Positions 23,999-32,675 of a stretch of 64,000 bases of DNA are shown here, piece after piece. Made by a program: the position numbers and the translations under genes. The notes beneath the pieces were generated by a model. That model made no database searches. It worked only from the letters and a program-made list of their open reading frames with translations, and was not told the DNA's origin. This DNA comes from Streptomyces sulfonofaciens (lineage in GTDB: Bacteria > Actinomycetota > Actinomycetes > Streptomycetales > Streptomycetaceae): contig NZ_BNCD01000001.1 of the NCBI RefSeq assembly GCF_014656295.1, positions 496,001 through 560,000 on the forward strand. Reading direction: 5' to 3'. Position 1 is the stretch's first letter, and every line of letters starts with the position of its first letter.

Positions 23999-24547
23999 TC
24001 AGCTCTGGTGCGCCTGGTAGTGCGCGACCGCGTCCGCCGTGCGCCCCGCGCCGTACACCCGCAGGAACTCTGCCAGCTCCGGATGGCTGTCGGCGAGCGT
24101 GTCCGCCGCTTCGATGATGTCACCGGCAGCGGCGACCGACCGGAGCAGCGACTGGATCTCCCGCACCACGCGCTTGACGGTCGGCGCTCCCGAACTGTTC
24201 GTCGTGTGCACGGTGTTGCTGAGCACCGAGCCCCCCTGCGACTTCTTGATCTCGTCCATCCGGTCGGTGGCCTCTGCGGCGCTCACGGTGCCGTCGGCGA
24301 CCTGGCCCGACAGCTCCTGGAGAAGCTGCACCCGCTGGACGACCGCAGGATTCCCGATCTTGGCGCGCTGGCCGCTCATCAACTGGGAGAGCATGGGAGC
24401 CGAGAGCCCGAGCACCCCGGCCAGCCGCGCCTGGTTGAGACCGAGATCGTCGATCAGTCTGCGGAAGAGCGCCCCCAGCGGCTCCCCGTACCAGTTCCGC
24501 TGCAGTTCGCGGGCTCTGGCCGTTGCTTCCTGTTGTGCGGCATCCAT
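23999..24547 (-). CDS. XRE-type helix-turn-helix DNA-binding protein
   Basis: 182 aa from the ATG at 24547 (MDAAQQEATARARELQRNW), which has GGGGAGA upstream; the open frame extends beyond but is not protein-like. The HTH is about residues 25-65 (LGLNQARLAGVLGLSAPMLSQLMSGQ). The C-terminal part (about 100-182) is helical, with EIQSLLRSVAAAGDIIEAAD. It ends 48 bp before the kinase start on the same strand, so the pair is probably co-regulated and the kinase may act on it; that link is inference. Confidence 0.85.
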   Translation of the reverse strand: MDAAQQEATARARELQRNWYGEPLGALFRRLIDDLGLNQARLAGVLGLSAPMLSQLMSGQRAKIGNPAVVQRVQLLQELSGQVADGTVSAAEATDRMDEIKKSQGGSVLSNTVHTTNSSGAPTVKRVVREIQSLLRSVAAAGDIIEAADTLADSHPELAEFLRVYGAGRTADAVAHYQAHQS

Positions 24548-24736
24548 TGCGTCTCCCCATCGCTTCAAGAACCGCGGTTCGCTCCAGCGAACCCGTGGGG
24601 GGCATCCTACGGAGCGTGGTCGCATGCCGGGACCCCCAATCCTTTTGCGGAATACCGGGGAGTACCCGGTACTCTTGTCCCCGGCGCCCACCCGGAACGA
24701 GATCCCTTCGGAAGCCCGGCCGGACGCCTCCCTTAC

Positions 24737-24809
24737 GGGGCCTTAGCTCAGTTGGTAGAGCGCTGTCTTTGCATGGCAGATGTCAGGGGTTCGACTCCCC
24801 TAGGCTCCA
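24737..24809 (+). tRNA. tRNA-Ala (TGC)
   Basis: 73-nt cloverleaf: acceptor GGGGCCT/AGGCTCC, discriminator A, D-arm TAGCTCAGTTGGTAGAGC, anticodon stem CTGTC/GGCAG with loop TTTGCAT and anticodon TGC at 24770-24772, T-arm with GGTTCGACTCC. CCA is not encoded. Confidence 0.97.
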
Positions 24810-24837
24810 CCTGATCCGTAGCAGGTAGAGGACTGTG

Positions 24838-24872
24838 TGTGGCCCCTTGGAGGCGACTCCAGGGGGCCACTT
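24838..24872 (+). terminator. Terminator after tRNA-Ala
   Basis: TGGCCCCTTGGAG (24840-24852) pairs with CTCCAGGGGGCCA (24857-24869) with one G-U pair, followed by CTTCC. It lies 30 bp after the tRNA. Confidence 0.75.
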
Positions 24873-24947
24873 CCATCGGATAGTCCTCATATCGTCCACA
24901 TCCCCGAGCGGCTCCGCCGGGAGATGTCACCTGGACGGGGGATTCGG

Positions 24948-25430
24948 TCACCCTGCGGCCGTACCCGCAGCGGCGAAAGCTGACGGGGACCGGCGCACCT
25001 TCCCGAGCCCGCCGCACGCGCGCGCGTGCCGACCCACGGCGTCCTGGTGGGGAGGCCGGGTCCGCACGGCGCCCCCGTGGGCTGCCACCGGCAGACGTGT
25101 CCGTCCCGTCCCGCGGGCACGGGCGCGGGACGGCCCGCCCCGGCGACCTCCGACCGGGCCGGACGGCCACCGGCCAGACGGCCAGACGGCCGGGGTGACC
25201 GGGGCGGTGGCCCGGGTGGCATACCCATCGGGCAGCGTGCGCGCCGCATCCTCCACGAGGGGAGTCGGCACCATGAGATGGGCCCGCAGCCGGGCCGCCG
25301 CGTCGGCCAGGTCGTCGAACCGCGGCAGCAGCGCGTCCGGCTCCGGCAGTCCGGATGCGGCCGCGCGCATCGACTCCGTGCCCGGGGGCCCGCTTCCCAC
25401 CGGCGCCGAGGGGGTGCTGCGTTCGCTCAT
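24948..25430 (-). pseudogene. Possible degenerate DUF6415-like ORF
   Basis: From the ATG at 25430 the frame reads MSERSTPSAPVGSG and then LLPRFDDLADAAARLRAHL and PLVEDAARTLPDG, which resembles the start of the small DUF6415 family seen in Streptomyces. After about 75 residues the similarity stops and the frame becomes Arg/Pro-rich low complexity, as expected after a frameshift. No good ribosome-binding site. The resemblance is from memory of the family pattern and could be chance. Confidence 0.3.
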
Positions 25431-25699
25431 GCCGACTCCTGGCAGTCGGCCGTGCCCCGGGGCCGTGGGCGCGGTCGCCGGGGTCGACTCCTGCACCGTT
25501 CGTGGAGCCGGACGGCAGGCGCGCTACGTTGCCGGGTGAGCACGCAAAGCGCGTGCCTTGCGGCGGGTGTCGCACACGGACACCGGGCGCCTCGGCCGCC
25601 GCACCGCCCACTGGGACGCTCGCAGAGGCTTCACGCAGGCGGACTCCGGCCGGCTGACGGGGCGGTCGAGGCGCTGGGACGCCGTCCGCCGCCCGGTGG

Positions 25700-26110
25700 T
25701 GGGAGCCCCGACTGAGGGAGCTGGAGGACTTCCGCAGGCCACCCAGTGCGCTCGCAGTACAGACTGCCGTGGGAGAGCGACCGCCTGCCGAAGGCCGACG
25801 TGATGCTCGTCGCCCCCTGTCGGCAACGAGTCCGAACAAGTGGGGCGCTGGAATCGCGGACACCCTTGCACTGGGCCTCGTGACCGAAGGCGTGCACATG
25901 GGCGCGCCGGTCGTCGCCACGCCCTTTTTCAACCGTGCGCAAGGCGCCCAACCGGCGATCACCCCGAGCGCCGCCGACCTACGGGGCCAGGGGTGCGGTA
26001 CCTCGGCGGCCGGGCCGGCATGGGGCAGACCTGCCCGAGCAGCAGGATGCTTCTGCCTTTCCGTGGGCACGGGCCCCTTGACGCCGTCGATGCCGTCGAC
26101 GGCGTCTGAC
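25700..26110 (+). pseudogene. Frameshifted flavoprotein (PPC decarboxylase-like) remnant
   Basis: Pieces of one flavoprotein-family protein lie in order in different frames. Frame 1 (25737-25817) reads GHPVRSQYRLPWESDRLPKA then DVMLVAP. Frame 2 (about 25826-25985) reads SPNKWGAGIADTLALGLVTE then GAPVVATPFFNRAQGAQPA. Frame 3 (about 25980-26108) reads GVRYLGGRAG and ends PLDAVDAVDGV. Together they match the Streptomyces flavoprotein type that is homologous to phosphopantothenoylcysteine decarboxylase. Two net frameshifts and no intact start mean it cannot make the full protein. An N-terminal remnant may extend back to about 25555. Confidence 0.75.
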
Positions 26111-26658
26111 GGTGGCGAACGCCCCCGCCGGCCGCGGGCGGAAGGAAGCACGGCTCAGCAATCCGTGCCCAACACCCCCTGAACCGACCGAGTCGGATCG
26201 GTGACGCCGCTCTGAAGAGTTTCTTTTCGTATGTCTGTTTTCGGCCCTCCTCAACGGGACCCGGGCGCGGGAGACGACGGGGGTGCCGGGCCCGGCCGGG
26301 CGTGTGGGGGTGCGGGGGCGGCGCGCGGGGCCGGGCGGGGGGCGGAGGGCCAGATGAACGGGTGTTCCCACAGGGGCCCGGGTGGTGTCCGTGCGGGACG
26401 ACGGCCCTGTAGGGAGCGTCCCGCCCGGCAGGATTCCGTAGATCGATTCCGGCCGCCGGTTCACCAATCTCCATGGCGCGTTTCCTTTATGGCTGGACTT
26501 CAGTTGTCACGGGGGTGGGGGAACACGGGATCGGACGGCTGGAAAAGGCCGCTCCGAAGGCTGACTCATCACCGCAAAGGGCATGCACATGACATGCCTG
26601 CGAACTATCGCCGGCGCGTCTCGTGGCCCAGGTGACGGATGAGGCAGGAGAGTCCGAC
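26111..26658. other. Gap upstream of the TagC-like gene
   Basis: About 550 bp with no gene I can support. 26175-26240 is less GC-rich (AGAGTTTCTTTTCGTATGTC) and 26275-26345 is a G-rich run. GCAGGAG at about 26645 is the ribosome-binding site of the next gene. Confidence 0.4.
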
Positions 26659-27693
26659 ATGATCAATCGAAGGGCCTTTGTGCTGGCCGGTGCGGCCGGA
26701 CTGGCGGCGGCCACCACCTTGACGAGTCCGGCCATCGCGGCCGGAGCGTCCCGTTCCGCGGTACCGGGTGCCCGTACCGCCGCGTCGGACGGTCGGTTCG
26801 ACCTCACCGCACCCGCCGTCCAGTACCTCCGGGAGAAGACCCTCTACAACTCGACGATCTTGCAGTCGTTCGCCTTCGACGACGTCCACCGCTGCATCTT
26901 CGCGGTGCAGTTGATGGAGGGCGGCATACAACTGCCCGACGAGCCCGGGCCCGTCTCCGGCGGCGACCGCAGCGCCCGCGGCGACATGTGCCTCACCAGG
27001 CTCGGCCTCGGTGGCGAACAGCTCGGCCATATGTACCTGCGTGGTTTCGGCCATGGCGCCTCCATCGGGGTCGAGCCCGGCAGCGGTACCTCGTACATCT
27101 GGACAGAGGCGGATGCGAATCCGGACAGCGGTTACGGCACGGCCGTGGCTCGTTTTTCCTATGTGGACGGGGCCGTTCTGGACAGTGGTTCAAGCGCGGT
27201 CGACAAGATCTACGTCGTGCCGGGCTCGACCAGCAACCGGCCGGCAGTCGACGTGCTCAACCGGAGGCTGCTGGTGCAGTACATGGTTCCCGACGGCGGC
27301 TACCGCTACCGCGTGCTGGACCTGGACCGTGCGAAGCGGGGCGACCTCCGCCCCCTCTTCGACATTCCCCGTGTGGGGATCGACGACACCGAGACCCCCC
27401 AGGGCGTGGCCATCCTCGGCGACCACGTCTACCAGATGACCGGCACCCACTACACGGACGAGTCCGGCGACAACCCGCCCTCCGGCCACGGCAACGCCTA
27501 CCTCAGCCGTGTCCACCTGCCCACGAGCCGGTTGGAGCAGCGGATCCGCACCGAGGCCGCGTACTCCCTGGACTACCGCGAGCCCGAGGGCATAGCCATC
27601 CAGTTGGGCCCCTCCCCCCGACTCCACCTGGGCTTCGCCTCGGGCGTCGCGGGGGCGCGCAAGTACACGCTCTACTACAAGTCGCAGTCCTGA
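26659..27693 (+). CDS. Tat-exported TagC-like beta-propeller protein
   Basis: 344 aa from ATG 26659, nine bases after GCAGGAG. The N-terminus MINRRAFVLAGAAGLAAATT is a twin-arginine signal ending near AIAAGA. The mature part resembles the propeller domain shared by Streptomyces proteins annotated as teichoic acid biosynthesis protein C and phage P68-type receptor-binding proteins: LQSFAFDDVHRCIFAVQLME, YLRGFGHGASIGVEPGSGTS and QGVAILGDHVYQMTG. No membrane anchor and no wall-polymer genes nearby. Its action outside the cell is clear; the biochemical role is not. Confidence 0.7.
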   Translation: MINRRAFVLAGAAGLAAATTLTSPAIAAGASRSAVPGARTAASDGRFDLTAPAVQYLREKTLYNSTILQSFAFDDVHRCIFAVQLMEGGIQLPDEPGPVSGGDRSARGDMCLTRLGLGGEQLGHMYLRGFGHGASIGVEPGSGTSYIWTEADANPDSGYGTAVARFSYVDGAVLDSGSSAVDKIYVVPGSTSNRPAVDVLNRRLLVQYMVPDGGYRYRVLDLDRAKRGDLRPLFDIPRVGIDDTETPQGVAILGDHVYQMTGTHYTDESGDNPPSGHGNAYLSRVHLPTSRLEQRIRTEAAYSLDYREPEGIAIQLGPSPRLHLGFASGVAGARKYTLYYKSQS

Positions 27694-28036
27694 CGGCGGC
27701 ACCGGGGCAGACGGTAGGTGCCGAGCGCCGAGCGCCGAGCGCCGAGCGCCGGGCGCCGCGTGCGGCGTCCGACGGCCCGCGGTGCGTGCGGCGTCCGGCG
27801 TCCCACGTGCGGTGTGCGGCGCGTCCGGCAATGCGTCCCGCGTCCCGCGTCCGGCAACGCGTGCGGCGCCCGGCAGCGGACCCCAGCACCAGCGGGAGCC
27901 CTCCGCGCCCGCGGAAGCCCTCCGGATCCGCGGAAGTCCTCCGGTACCCGCGGAAGCCCCCGGCGGTCCCGGGGGCTTCCGCTCGCCCGGCGCCCGTGGG
28001 CATCGGGGGCACGGGGGCGCGTACGCCCCCGCAGTC
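27694..28036. repeat. Degenerate short tandem repeats
   Basis: 343 bp between convergent genes made largely of short repeats: GCCGAGCGCCGAGCGCC at 27719-27757, GGCGTCCGGCGTCCC-like units to about 27870, and GCGGAAGCCCTCCGG-like units at 27910-27965. No gene seen. Confidence 0.55.
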
Positions 28037-28786
28037 TCACTTTCCTTGGCGCCGCTCCCGAGCGACCCGCTCCGCGGACTCGGACTCCGTCTGCCTGGCG
28101 GCCACGTCCGGGTCGAGCGAGCGGCCGACACTTCCGTCGACCGACGAGAGCCGGGATTCCTCGGACACCTCCGTGGCGGCCGGCGGCTCGACCAGCCAGT
28201 CCGGGTTGGCCTGCTTGTCCCACCACTTCCACACCGCGAAGGCGCCGCCGGCCAGGGCCCCGAGCAGCAGGGCCCCCTTGGCCATCCGGCCGGCCATGGC
28301 GCGCCGCTCACGGCGGCGGACGATCCGCTGGACGTCCTTGGCCGACACCTGGCCGCGCAGTGCCGCGAGCGTGGCGCTGCTGCGGGAGACCGCCTCCTGC
28401 CGGGCCGGCCCGGCCACGGCGACGGCCTGCTCGATACGGGGGCGCGACACCGCGACGGCCTGCTCGATCCGCGGCCCGGCCACGGCGGCGGCCTGCCGTG
28501 CCACCTTGGCGGTGCGCCCCGCGGCCTCGTCGACCTTCGTCGGCACGTGCGAGCGTGCCTGTTTGCGCGCCTGGACGATGCGCGGCGCCAGGTGCGCGTC
28601 GTACTGGACGCGTGCCTGGTCCGCGGCGAGCGAGACCTTGGGCGCGATGCGCACCCGGGCCTCGTGGGCGTAGTGGACGGCCTTGTCCCTGGCCGTGTCG
28701 GCGTAGGGCGCCACCACTTCCGCGGCGTGCAGCACGCTGTCCTTCGCCGAGTCCGTCGCGGCGCGCACGCTGTCGATGCGGGTCAC
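28037..28786 (-). CDS. DUF5324 family membrane protein
   Basis: 249 aa from a GTG at 28786, with AAGGAGGAGG just upstream. It begins VTRIDSVRAATDSAKDSVLH and continues as a long amphipathic Ala/Arg/Val-rich helical region (about residues 10-165) with two near-identical copies of RIEQAVAV. One transmembrane helix (GRMAKGALLLGALAGGAFAV) at about 180-200 follows, then an acidic tail. This is the Streptomyces DUF5324 family; its amphipathic helix suggests association with the membrane surface. Function unknown. Confidence 0.85.
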   Translation of the reverse strand: MTRIDSVRAATDSAKDSVLHAAEVVAPYADTARDKAVHYAHEARVRIAPKVSLAADQARVQYDAHLAPRIVQARKQARSHVPTKVDEAAGRTAKVARQAAAVAGPRIEQAVAVSRPRIEQAVAVAGPARQEAVSRSSATLAALRGQVSAKDVQRIVRRRERRAMAGRMAKGALLLGALAGGAFAVWKWWDKQANPDWLVEPPAATEVSEESRLSSVDGSVGRSLDPDVAARQTESESAERVARERRQGK

Positions 28787-29170
28787 GGGAATCCTCCTCC
28801 TTGGTGGCGTACGGTATTGCACCTTTCCACCCCTTTACGGATCATGCCTGCCGGACTCTGCCCCGGCATGCGAAGGCGGGCATCCGGGTCATGACCGTCC
28901 CGGAACGTCTGCCCGGGTTCCCCCGGCACGGCCCGGATAGGCGCGGACGGGCCCCGAAAGGGGCGAGGAAAGTCACCGGAAGGGCCTCGGCGGGGTCGTG
29001 GACGGCTGCGGAGACGGGCGAGGACGGACGCGGACGGGCGGGCGCGGGCGGCGCCACCCCGGCGGACGTGCCCATGCGCACCCGGCGCGGGCGCCGGTCG
29101 TGGTGGCAGCCGCCCGGAGAGCGGTCCATGCGAGGATCGTGGGGTCCCAGACGACAACGGAAGGCAGATC
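28787..29170. other. Intergenic region before the cyclophilin gene
   Basis: 384 bp between divergent genes. It must carry both promoters. I see no clear -10/-35 pair, tRNA or conserved small ORF. CGGAAGGCAG at about 29158 precedes the GTG at 29171. Confidence 0.35.
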
Positions 29171-29704
29171 GTGGCTGAGCAGCTCTACGCCACCCTGAAG
29201 ACCAACCACGGCGACATCGAGGTACGGCTGCTGCCGAACCACGCTCCCAAAACGGTCAAGAACTTCGTCGAGCTCGCCCAGGGCGAGCGGGAGTGGGTCC
29301 ACCCGGAGACCGGCGCGAAGTCCACGGGCAGGCTGTACGACGGTACGGTCTTCCACCGGGTCATCAGCGGTTTCATGATCCAGGGCGGGGACCCGCTGGG
29401 GAACGGCACCGGCGGCCCCGGCTACACCTTCGAGGACGAGTTCCACCCCGACCTGGCCTTCGACCGGCCCTACCTGCTGGCCATGGCCAACGCGGGCCCG
29501 GGCACGAACGGCTCGCAGTTCTTCATCACCGTCGCCCCGACCGCGTGGCTCACCCGCAAGCACACCATCTTCGGCGAGGTCACGGACGCGCCCAGCCAGA
29601 AGGTCGTGGACTCCATCGCCGGTGCCCAGACCAACCCGCGCACCGACCGGCCGGTCAACGACGTCGTCATCGAGTCGGTCGTCGTGGAGACCCGCGCCAG
29701 CTAA
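29171..29704 (+). CDS. Cyclophilin-type peptidyl-prolyl cis-trans isomerase
   Basis: 177-aa cytoplasmic cyclophilin that catalyses proline isomerisation during folding. The core motifs are present: FHRVISGFMIQGGDPLGNGT (catalytic Arg, Phe and Gln), LAMANAGPGTNGSQFFIT and HTIFGEV. No signal peptide. GTG start behind GGAAGGCAG. It commonly lies just upstream of the rhomboid gene in Streptomyces, as here. Confidence 0.96.
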   Translation: MAEQLYATLKTNHGDIEVRLLPNHAPKTVKNFVELAQGEREWVHPETGAKSTGRLYDGTVFHRVISGFMIQGGDPLGNGTGGPGYTFEDEFHPDLAFDRPYLLAMANAGPGTNGSQFFITVAPTAWLTRKHTIFGEVTDAPSQKVVDSIAGAQTNPRTDRPVNDVVIESVVVETRAS

Positions 29705-29907
29705 CAGGGGCGCCGAGGGGGGAGGCCGACGCAGGGCGGCAGGACAGAGCCCGCCCCCGGCCGCGTTCGTGCGCCCGTTCGGGAACCAATCCGCCCCGCC
29801 CGACCGTAAGGAAGGGCGGGGCTGGGCGTCACCACCCGGGCCCTTCGGGCTCCGGGGAGCGTTTGGTACGGCCCCGGTGCGTTCGTACGGAGAATGAGGG
29901 GATTCCC

Positions 29908-30846
29908 ATGGGCCAGGCCGACCAGGCGCCGGACACTCCGCCGCCGGGCGACCGGCAGGGCGCGGGCGGTGCGGGGAGCGCACCGACCTGCTACCGCCAC
30001 CCGGACCGCGAGACGGGCGTGCGCTGCTCCCGCTGTGACCGCCCGATCTGCCCCGAGTGCATGGTCAGCGCCGCGGTCGGCTTCCAGTGCCCCGCATGCG
30101 TCAGCAGCGGCTCCGGCACCGGGCACGGGCCGGCGGCCGGCCGGCCGCGCACCATCGCCGGCGGGGCGGTGGCGTCGGACCCGCATCTGATCACCAAGAT
30201 CCTCATCGGGATCAACATCGCGGTCTTCATCGCGATCTCGCTCGACGACAGCCTGGTCGACCGCCTGGTGCTGATCGGAAGCTGGCCGCCCAGGAGCGTG
30301 TTCCCGCCGGGGGTGCCCTACCACGCGACGGAGGGCCTTGCGGCCGGCCAGTGGTACCGCCTGGTCACGTCCATGTTCGCGCACCAGGAGATCTGGCACA
30401 TCGGGTTCAACATGCTCAGCCTGTGGTGGCTGGGCGGCCCGCTGGAGGCGGCCCTCGGCAGGGCCCGCTACCTCGCGCTGTACCTGGTGGCGGGGCTCGC
30501 CGGCGGCGTCCTCACCTATCTGCTGGCCTCTCCGACGGAGGCATCGCTGGGCGCGTCCGGAGCGATCTACGGCCTCTTCGGCGCCACCGCCGTCCTGGTG
30601 CGCCGGCTCCGCTACGACATGCGTCCGGTCATCGCCCTGCTGGTGATCAACCTGATCTTCACCTTCAGCATGAGCGGCATCGCCTGGCAGGCCCACATCG
30701 GCGGCCTGGTCGCCGGTGTGCCGCTGGCCTACGCGATGGTGCACGCGCCACGGGCCAGGCGTGCGCTGGTGCAGTGGGGGGCGTGCGCGGTGGTGCTGCT
30801 CGTCGAGGTGGTCGTGCTCGTCGTACGGACGGTGTCGCTCACCTGA
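29908..30846 (+). CDS. Rhomboid family intramembrane serine protease with N-terminal zinc finger
   Basis: 312 aa. Residues about 28-65 form a Cys/His zinc-binding module (CYRHPDRETGVRCSRCD, CPEC, CPAC). Six or more transmembrane helices follow. The serine of the catalytic dyad is in ASLGASGAIYGLFGA and the histidine in AWQAHIGGLVAG; the HIGFNMLSLWW segment is the rhomboid HxxxN motif. It cleaves transmembrane substrates inside the membrane; targets unknown. The ATG at 29908 follows GAGGGG. Confidence 0.94.
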   Translation: MGQADQAPDTPPPGDRQGAGGAGSAPTCYRHPDRETGVRCSRCDRPICPECMVSAAVGFQCPACVSSGSGTGHGPAAGRPRTIAGGAVASDPHLITKILIGINIAVFIAISLDDSLVDRLVLIGSWPPRSVFPPGVPYHATEGLAAGQWYRLVTSMFAHQEIWHIGFNMLSLWWLGGPLEAALGRARYLALYLVAGLAGGVLTYLLASPTEASLGASGAIYGLFGATAVLVRRLRYDMRPVIALLVINLIFTFSMSGIAWQAHIGGLVAGVPLAYAMVHAPRARRALVQWGACAVVLLVEVVVLVVRTVSLT

Positions 30847-30913
30847 CGGGGGCGCTCACCCGACGTCGGGCGCCGTGTGTGTGAGCGGACGGCGCCCACC
30901 CCCGACCACTCGC

Positions 30914-31159
30914 CTGCCCACAGCGTTGTCCACAGCGTGTGCTGGATCTTGTGCATGGTGTGGGCAACACCGTCCGGCCACCCGGGCGCCCTGTGTTCAG
31001 AGCTGCTTCCGCCGCTCTGACCAGGGCTTTTTTCAACCGTGGAGGAAGTGGAAGGCGGACCGGAGGGCCGGGATGACAGTCATACCGGCGTCAACGCCCG
31101 CTGAGTTATCCACAGATCTTCTGAATATCCCCACGTGTGGACAGGCCTGTGGATAACTC
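30914..31159. promoter_or_regulatory. Extra-oriC DnaA-box cluster
   Basis: Non-coding space between the convergent rhomboid and crgA genes. Perfect boxes: TTGTCCACA at 30926-30934, TTATCCACA at 31106-31114 and its inverse TGTGGATAA at 31148-31156. A near-perfect TGTGGACAG lies at 31136-31144 and CTGCCCACA at 30914-30922. The outer boxes are part of an exact 13-bp inverted repeat, GAGTTATCCACAG at 31103-31115 and CTGTGGATAACTC at 31147-31159. It lies about 26 kb from oriC. It may titrate DnaA; DnaA-box clusters outside oriC are known in Streptomyces. Confidence 0.8.
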
Positions 31160-31251
31160 AACGGATACGTTCCTGGTGGGACGGTGTACACCCGTCCGTC
31201 ACCCGTCGTTCCCCGAGCGTGCGGCCGCGCTCCGGTGCCCCGGAGGCGCCG

Positions 31252-31506
31252 TCACTTCCACTGGGTGGAGACGCCGAAGCCCGCCGCGATGAAGCCGAAG
31301 CCGACGACGATGTTCCAGTTGCCGAGCGAGTCGATCGGCAGGTCGCCGTCCGTCACGTAGAAGAGGACGATCCAGGCGAGGCCCACCAGGAACATCGCCA
31401 GCATCACCGGCGCCACCCAGGCGCGGTTCGTCAGCTTGATCGCCGCCGTCTGCCTGGTGGGCGGCGGCGTGTAGTCGGCCTTCTTGCGGATGCGTGACTT
31501 CGGCAC
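31252..31506 (-). CDS. crgA: Cell division protein CrgA
   Basis: 84-aa division protein with two transmembrane helices; in Streptomyces it inhibits premature septation, and in mycobacteria it bridges FtsZ, FtsQ, FtsI and PBPs. The sequence starts [18 protein letters not shown] from a GTG and has helices at about 30-50 ([20 protein letters not shown]) and 65-80, ending GVSTQWK, all family-diagnostic. CAGGAGAG precedes the start. Sits next to the second DnaA-box cluster. Confidence 0.96.
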   Translation of the reverse strand: MPKSRIRKKADYTPPPTRQTAAIKLTNRAWVAPVMLAMFLVGLAWIVLFYVTDGDLPIDSLGNWNIVVGFGFIAAGFGVSTQWK

Positions 31507-31659
31507 GAGAAACTCTCCTGTCGATGCGCTGCGTGGCCGCGCAGGGAAACGGGCGGGCTCCCGGGCAGCGTACAAGGGGAAGTACGAGGGGCACCGAGCG
31601 CTCCCCAGGGCGTCCGTTAGCGTAGTGCCTTCCAGGCGCCGTAAGGAGTAAGGATACCG

Positions 31660-32481
31660 TTGAGCAAGCAGAGCAATTCTGCCGACTCCCCCGGCACCGG
31701 CACCAGCCCCGCGCACACCGGGCGCCGGGGACCGGCCGGAACGGGCCCCGCGCCGCTGCGGCACTGGGGAAGGGTGCTCACCGTCGGCGTCTTCGCGCTG
31801 GCCGGCCTGATCTTCGTCACGAGCTTCAACACCGCCAAAGGGACCAACATCCGCACGGACGCCTCCCTGCTGAAGCTGTCCGACCTCATCCAGGAGCGCA
31901 GCCGCAAGAACGCCACCCTGGAGACCGCCAACGGCACCCTGCGCGAGGACGTCGAGTCCCTCGCCGCCCGCGACGACGGGCGCACCAAGGAAGAGGACGA
32001 CAAGCTCACGGCCCTGGAGAAGGAGGCGGCCACCAAGGCGCTGCGCGGCAGGGCCGTCAGCGTCACCCTGGACGACGCGCCGCCGGACGCCACCGCCAAG
32101 CTGCCCGGCTACCCCGAGCCGCAGCCGAACGACCTGGTGATCCATCAGCAGGACCTCCAGGCCGTCGTCAACGCCCTGTGGCACGGCGGCGCGCGGGGTA
32201 TCAAGGTGATGGACCAGCGGCTCATCTCGACCAGCGCCGTGCGCTGCGTCGGCAACACCCTCATCCTCCAGGGCCGGGTCTACTCGCCCCCCTACGAGAT
32301 GACCGCCGTCGGCGACCCGGACAAGCTCCAGAAGGCCCTCGCGGACTCCCCCGAGATCCAGAACTACATGCTGTACGTGAACGCCTACGGGCTCGGCTGG
32401 CGGGTCAAGGAGGAGGGGACGCTGACGCTGCCCGGCTACAAGGGCACCGTGGACCTCCACTACGCCGAGCCGCTGGAGTAG
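31660..32481 (+). CDS. DUF881 family membrane protein
   Basis: 273 aa. After about 35 polar residues there is one transmembrane helix ([20 protein letters not shown]), then an extracytoplasmic coiled coil (about 70-125) and the DUF881 domain with [20 protein letters not shown] and [16 protein letters not shown]. The start is a TTG at 31660 supported by AAGGAG at 31643-31648. Proteins of this family lie next to crgA and division genes in Gram-positives; an envelope or division role is inferred, not shown. Confidence 0.88.
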   Translation: MSKQSNSADSPGTGTSPAHTGRRGPAGTGPAPLRHWGRVLTVGVFALAGLIFVTSFNTAKGTNIRTDASLLKLSDLIQERSRKNATLETANGTLREDVESLAARDDGRTKEEDDKLTALEKEAATKALRGRAVSVTLDDAPPDATAKLPGYPEPQPNDLVIHQQDLQAVVNALWHGGARGIKVMDQRLISTSAVRCVGNTLILQGRVYSPPYEMTAVGDPDKLQKALADSPEIQNYMLYVNAYGLGWRVKEEGTLTLPGYKGTVDLHYAEPLE

Positions 32482-32675
32482 CCGGCCGCACGCCCGCGCC
32501 GCACGCCCGTACAGCCCCGCGCCGTGCCCGCGCCCTGCTCCCGCGCCACCCGCGCGCACCACCCCGCGCCGGCCGTGACGAGGCGCACGTCACGCTTTCC
32601 ACAGGCTGCCCACGTACCCTTCGCCTCACCGTAGTCTGGTGGACGCAAACTTTGTCGACGGCGAGTAGGGACGGC

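Noticed and set aside
26231..26635. 134-aa ORF before the TagC-like gene
   Set aside because: Gly/Ala/Arg-rich in a G-run, no ribosome-binding site and no recognisable domain.
27718..29178. 486-aa plus-strand frame opposite DUF5324
   Set aside because: Arg/Pro-rich shadow spanning repeats; the minus-strand gene has a strong ribosome-binding site and a coherent protein.
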